From Ottowia sp. SB7-C50 (GTDB lineage: Bacteria > Pseudomonadota > Gammaproteobacteria > Burkholderiales > Burkholderiaceae_C), in NCBI RefSeq assembly GCF_033110285.1, contig NZ_CP136995.1:2294001-2358000 (forward strand): a stretch of 64,000 nucleotides of DNA, in the 5' to 3' direction. The notes under the pieces were generated by a model, which saw only the letters and a program-made list of their open reading frames with translations, was not told the DNA's origin and made no database searches. Positions 61,226 to 64,000 of the stretch are shown here, one piece after another. The first letter of the stretch is position 1. The number at the start of each line of letters is the position of its first letter. Made by a program: the position numbers and the translations under genes.

Positions 61226-61243
61226 GCTGACCGTGCGGTCAGC
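61226..61243. promoter_or_regulatory. perfect palindrome upstream of the NMT1-type gene
   Basis: GCTGACCG-TG-CGGTCAGC is perfectly symmetric over 8-bp arms. TGACCG/CGGTCA dyads are often sites of TetR-family repressors. It lies in the 273-base region between the NMT1-type gene and the recR end, where no gene is seen; a partial stem-loop repeat also lies at 61389-61412. Confidence 0.5.
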
Positions 61244-61417
61244 TGCAGGTCAGGCACGCGCGATGAATGCGGCATGACAGCGGCGTGACAGCGCTGATGC
61301 GGCGCACGTGCCGAAGCGTGTTGCGCGGCGCATCGACACCATGCATACAGGCCGCTGAACCGTGCCTTGCGCTTGACTGGATTGCGCAGTCAGCTATTAA
61401 AAATGAAGCAAACAGAT

Positions 61418-62008
61418 TTACCGCCGGTCGGCCAGCGCGTGCGCGATGGTGCCGAGATCGACGTATTCCAGTTCACTGCCCGCGGGCACGCCGCGCGCCA
61501 GTCGCGTGACCGAGAGGCCGCGGGCCTTCAGCGCCTGCCCGATGACGTGGGCCGTCGCCTCGCCTTCGGCGGTGAAGTTGGTGGCCAGGATCACTTCCTG
61601 CACCGTGCCGTCGAGTGCGCGCTCGATCAGTTTCTGCACGCCGATGTCGCGCGGCCCGATGCCGTCCAGCGGACTCAAGCGCCCCATCAGCACGAAGTAA
61701 CGGCCGTTGAACGCCGCCGTGCGCTCCAGCGCCGCCTGGTCGGCCGGCGTCTCCACCACCGCCAGCTTGCTGGCATCGCGCCGCGGGTCGCGGCAGGTGG
61801 CGCAGACCTCGCGCTCGGTGAAGGTGTGGCACAGCGCGCAATGCCGCACGCTCGCCACCGCGTCCTGCAGCGACCGCGCCAACAGTTGCGCACCGTCGCG
61901 GTCGTGCTGCAGCAAATGAAACGCCATCCGCTGCGCCGAACGCACACCCACCCCCGGCAAGCGCCTGAGCGCCTGCACCAGGGTGTCGAGGCTGTGGGTG
62001 TCACTCAT
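61418..62008 (-). CDS. recR: recombination mediator RecR
   Basis: A 196-residue protein that with RecF/RecO loads RecA at gaps. It has the helix-hairpin-helix [20 protein letters not shown], a C4 zinc finger ([16 protein letters not shown]) and a Toprim domain ([36 protein letters not shown]). It is the last gene of dnaX-ybaB-recR. Upstream of ATG 62008 a 15-unit GCGTTGA heptamer array fills the leader and only a weak GAAGA ribosome site is seen. Confidence 0.96.
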   Translation of the reverse strand: MSDTHSLDTLVQALRRLPGVGVRSAQRMAFHLLQHDRDGAQLLARSLQDAVASVRHCALCHTFTEREVCATCRDPRRDASKLAVVETPADQAALERTAAFNGRYFVLMGRLSPLDGIGPRDIGVQKLIERALDGTVQEVILATNFTAEGEATAHVIGQALKARGLSVTRLARGVPAGSELEYVDLGTIAHALADRR

Positions 62009-62020
62009 TCTTCGGGTCGG

Positions 62021-62125
62021 GCGTTGAGCGTTGAGCGTTGAGCGTTGAGCGTTGAGCGTTGAGCGTTGAGCGTTGAGCGTTGAGCGTTGAGCGTTGAGCG
62101 TTGAGCGTTGAGCGTTGGGCGTTGG
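62021..62125. repeat. heptanucleotide tandem repeat (GCGTTGA), 13 perfect plus 2 near-perfect units
   Basis: Thirteen perfect GCGTTGA units (62021-62111) and two GCGTTGG units end at 62125. The array begins 13 bases upstream of the recR start and lies in the ybaB-recR intergenic leader. Copy-number change would move recR relative to upstream signals, not alter its frame. Confidence 0.97.
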
Positions 62126-62144
62126 CAGAACCGGCCGCTGTGAG

Positions 62145-62282
62145 TGCCCTCAGGCGGCCGCGGAGCAGGCCACGCCAGCGGCCGCCCGAGCCGGGGTTCC
62201 CCCGGCGACCAGCGGCGTCCCCCTTCCCGCGCGCAGCGCGGCAAAGAAGGGGGAAGCGGCGTCAGCCGCTCAGGGGGATGTG
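62145..62282. repeat. dispersed CCCCCTGAG-type repeat, copy 4 (inverted)
   Basis: GGCCGCGGAGCAGGCCACGCC at the left and AAGAAGGGGGAAGCGG...CCGCTCAGGGGGA at the right form the inverted copy. It lies just downstream of the ybaB stop. Confidence 0.6.
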
Positions 62283-62285
62283 TCT

Positions 62286-62621
62286 CTAGAACGGAAACTT
62301 CATGCCCGACGGCAGCCCCGGCATGCCCGCCGGCATCAGCTTGCCCATCTTCTCGGCCGACAGTTCCTCGGCCTTGCGCACGGCGGCGTTGAAGGCGGCA
62401 GCGACCAGGTCTTCGAGCATGTCCTTGTCGTCGGCCAGCAGGCTGGGGTCGATGGTGACGCGCTTGACGTCGTGCTTGGCGGTCATCAGCACCTTGACCA
62501 GGCCGGCGCCGGATTCGCCTTCGACTTCCATCAGCGCGAGTTCGTCCTGCGCCTTCTTCAGGTTGTCCTGCATGGCCTGGGCCTGCTTCATCAGGCCGGC
62601 GAGTTGTCCTTTGTTGAACAT
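62286..62621 (-). CDS. ybaB: nucleoid-associated protein YbaB/EbfC
   Basis: A 111-residue dimeric DNA-binding protein. It begins [62 protein letters not shown], the full family pattern, and ends in the Met/Gly-rich [13 protein letters not shown] seen in many betaproteobacteria. It lies 30 bases downstream of dnaX and upstream of recR, the conserved order that links replication and repair. Confidence 0.96.
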   Translation of the reverse strand: MFNKGQLAGLMKQAQAMQDNLKKAQDELALMEVEGESGAGLVKVLMTAKHDVKRVTIDPSLLADDKDMLEDLVAAAFNAAVRKAEELSAEKMGKLMPAGMPGLPSGMKFPF

Positions 62622-62651
62622 CGGGTTTCCTTCGGGTTCAGATTCAATACA

Positions 62652-64000
62652 TCAAAGCGGCTTGATGCTTCCGGGCACGATTTTCGCGCCAAAGTCGCGG
62701 ATCATCTCCTGCACGAACGGGTCGGCCATCAGCAGCGCTTCGGCGGCCTTCAGGCGCTGTTCGGCGGCAATCTTGTTGCGGCGCGCCGGGCTGTCGGCCA
62801 CGGGGCCGATCTCGACCCGCAGGCGCACCGGGTGGCCTGCGTCGGCCAACGCAGTTTGCAGGCGTTCGCGCGCGGCAGACTGGCCGAGCGACTCGCTTTC
62901 GACCTGCAAGGTCCATTGTCCGTCGCCGCGCGACGTCAACTGCGATTGCAGCGCCAGTTCGCGCACCAGCGCAGTGATGGCTTCGCGCGCCACCAGATCC
63001 TGCACCACGCCGTGCCAGAAATCGCCCTCGGCGCCAGGCACCAGGGTGGGTGGCGCGGCCATCAGCGGCCGGGGCCGCGGCTCCGGCGCATCGGCTGCCT
63101 CGCGCACCGTCACCGCTACTATATTTGTAGCATCCAACGCACTATCAGCAAGCGCTGCCGGCAGATTTTCTTCAGAATTCAAGGGTGGCGGCTGCTGATG
63201 GACAGGCAGGGGCTGCAACACCGGGCGACCGCGCGCCGGATGAGCCGTCGAGGCATCGATGTCGCGCCTGGCGAGCGTGGGCTCGTCGGCCCGGTCGGCA
63301 TCGGGCCACAGCCCCTCGTTGCCCTCGTCCCAGTCGTCGGGCGGACCCGCATCTGCTGCGCGATCTATTTGCGCCGGCGGCGCGGGCTGCGGCGCTGGCG
63401 GCGGGCTGAGGGCGGGCGTGGGCTTGGCGGGCGCCTGTACCGGCGCCGCCGCGTCGGGCTCAACCCGCTTCAGAGTTTTTTTTTCAGCCGCGGCGCTGGC
63501 CTGGGGGGACGCGCCGGCCTTGAACGGCAGCAAGCGCAACAGCACCATCGTCAGGCCGGCATATTCATCCGGCGCCAGCCCCAGTTCAGCGCGGCCATGA
63601 ATGCACAGGCTGTACAGCAGCTGCGTTTCGTCGGCGGGCATGGCGGCGGCCAGGCGCGCGATCTCTTGCGCGTCGGGGTCGGTCTCGTCCACGGCCACGT
63701 CGCCCACGGCCTGCTGCACGGCCATGCGCTGCAGCACGCTGGCCATGTCCTCCAGCGTGTTGGCGGCCGACTGGCCCGCGGCGCGCAGTTGATCGGCCAA
63801 TTCGACCACCGTGCGGCCGTCGCCCGCGGCCAGTGCATCGATGAGACGGAACACCACGCCGTGGTCCACGCTGCCCAGCATCTGGCGCACCGCGGCTTCA
63901 TCGAGCCGGCCGGAGCCGAAGGCGATGGCCTGGTCGGCCAGGCTGAGCGCGTCGCGCATGGAACCACGGGCCGCGCGCGCCAGCAGGCGCAGAGAACCAG
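62652..64000 (-). CDS. dnaX: DNA polymerase III subunit tau/gamma, 5' end cut by the window edge
   Basis: The visible 449 codons begin within the AAA+ part (RLLARAARGSMRDALSLADQAIA, sensor 2) and run through domain III to the tau-specific C-terminus that contacts the polymerase core (LVPGAEGDFWHGVVQDLVAREAITALVRELALQSQLT). The reading frame continues past 64000, where the Walker A loop would lie. At 63476-63484 there is a run of nine T (A9 in the mRNA) in frame as GAA-AAA-AAA-ACT; both other frames stop at once, so slippage would give a gamma-length product. A stem-loop repeat (63123-63172) lies in the linker. ybaB and recR follow. Confidence 0.94.
   Translation of the reverse strand, partial: GSLRLLARAARGSMRDALSLADQAIAFGSGRLDEAAVRQMLGSVDHGVVFRLIDALAAGDGRTVVELADQLRAAGQSAANTLEDMASVLQRMAVQQAVGDVAVDETDPDAQEIARLAAAMPADETQLLYSLCIHGRAELGLAPDEYAGLTMVLLRLLPFKAGASPQASAAAEKKTLKRVEPDAAAPVQAPAKPTPALSPPPAPQPAPPAQIDRAADAGPPDDWDEGNEGLWPDADRADEPTLARRDIDASTAHPARGRPVLQPLPVHQQPPPLNSEENLPAALADSALDATNIVAVTVREAADAPEPRPRPLMAAPPTLVPGAEGDFWHGVVQDLVAREAITALVRELALQSQLTSRGDGQWTLQVESESLGQSAARERLQTALADAGHPVRLRVEIGPVADSPARRNKIAAEQRLKAAEALLMADPFVQEMIRDFGAKIVPGSIKPL
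63123..63172. repeat. stem-loop repeat copy inside the dnaX linker
   Basis: TTTGTAGCATCCAACGC, AGCAAGCGCTGCCGGCAG and TTTTC. It encodes linker residues of tau and keeps the frame. Confidence 0.6.
63476..63484 (-). promoter_or_regulatory. A9 slip site in dnaX
   Basis: Nine A in the mRNA, read GAA-AAA-AAA-ACT. A -1 shift gives five more residues and stops at TGA (63462-63460); a +1 shift meets TGA after one codon. GC hairpins (GGCGCC-GGTACA-GGCGCC) lie just downstream. Confidence 0.65.

Noticed and set aside
62021..62125. Tandem array considered as a CRISPR array
   Set aside because: The units are 7 bases with no spacers and no cas genes are nearby; it is a simple tandem repeat.

Overview
The window is high-GC (roughly two-thirds G+C) chromosomal DNA of a betaproteobacterium, most likely family Comamonadaceae (Acidovorax/Comamonas/Ottowia-like). 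The inference rests on gene content: Bug-type (TctC) solute-binding proteins, a BktB-type thiolase, DUF3149, IPTL-CTERM, a dnaX-ybaB-recR operon, and dispersed repeat families typical of that group. No rRNA, tRNA, phage, insertion sequence or CRISPR array was found. About 60 genes are supported.

Layout. 0.2-3.7 kb: PPK2 polyphosphate kinase, thiolase, Bug protein. 3.9-11.4 kb: a minus-strand RND efflux operon (adaptor, pump, DUF2892, AhpD-like, TolC-like, DUF2892) divergent from an ArsR regulator; adaptor and pump are each broken by one base. 11.5-15 kb: UspA, a 2OG-Fe(II) oxygenase, hemerythrin, three membrane proteins. 15.2-20.7 kb: acyl-CoA ligase, Liv-type binding protein, PII, NadE. 20.8-27.5 kb: an IPTL-CTERM surface protein behind a heptanucleotide repeat, TonB-like lipoprotein, FemAB-like protein, DUF2868 and DUF3482 GTPase. 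27.6-31.1 kb: soluble pyrophosphatase divergent from a membrane H+-pyrophosphatase fused to an OmpA-like domain. 31.2-36.9 kb: MFS, Mpo1-like, ALDH, a heme-less SHP relative, rubredoxin, SDR, TlpA-like. 37.0-41.5 kb: molybdenum cofactor cluster moaA-MOSC-mobA-GNAT-moeA. 41.6-46.0 kb: Bug protein, IclR regulator and a self-sufficient CYP116B-type P450, tied together by a shared 27-bp site. 46.1-51.1 kb: broken thioredoxin, toxin-antitoxin pair, LysR, broken MFS, PaaK-like ligase. 51.4-55.9 kb: an intact RND pump and adaptor. 56.1-61.1 kb: rnhA, methyltransferase, gloB, mltD, NMT1-type binding protein. 61.4-64.0 kb: recR, ybaB, dnaX (cut by the right edge).

Main points for a second look: (i) the shared GCGYAAT direct-repeat site linking IclR, Bug and P450 genes; (ii) the H+-PPase-(Met-Ser-Gly)n-OmpA fusion; (iii) a heptamer repeat that places the only start codon downstream of a good promoter out of frame with an IPTL-CTERM protein, as expected for a phase-variable gene in the OFF state; (iv) four genes each broken by exactly one extra base in a G6/C6 run, plus a G7 run that removes the usual Gly-Gly end of MoaA, which points to either homopolymer errors or real slippage; (v) an A9 slip site in dnaX; (vi) stem-loop repeats that have entered coding sequences in frame.
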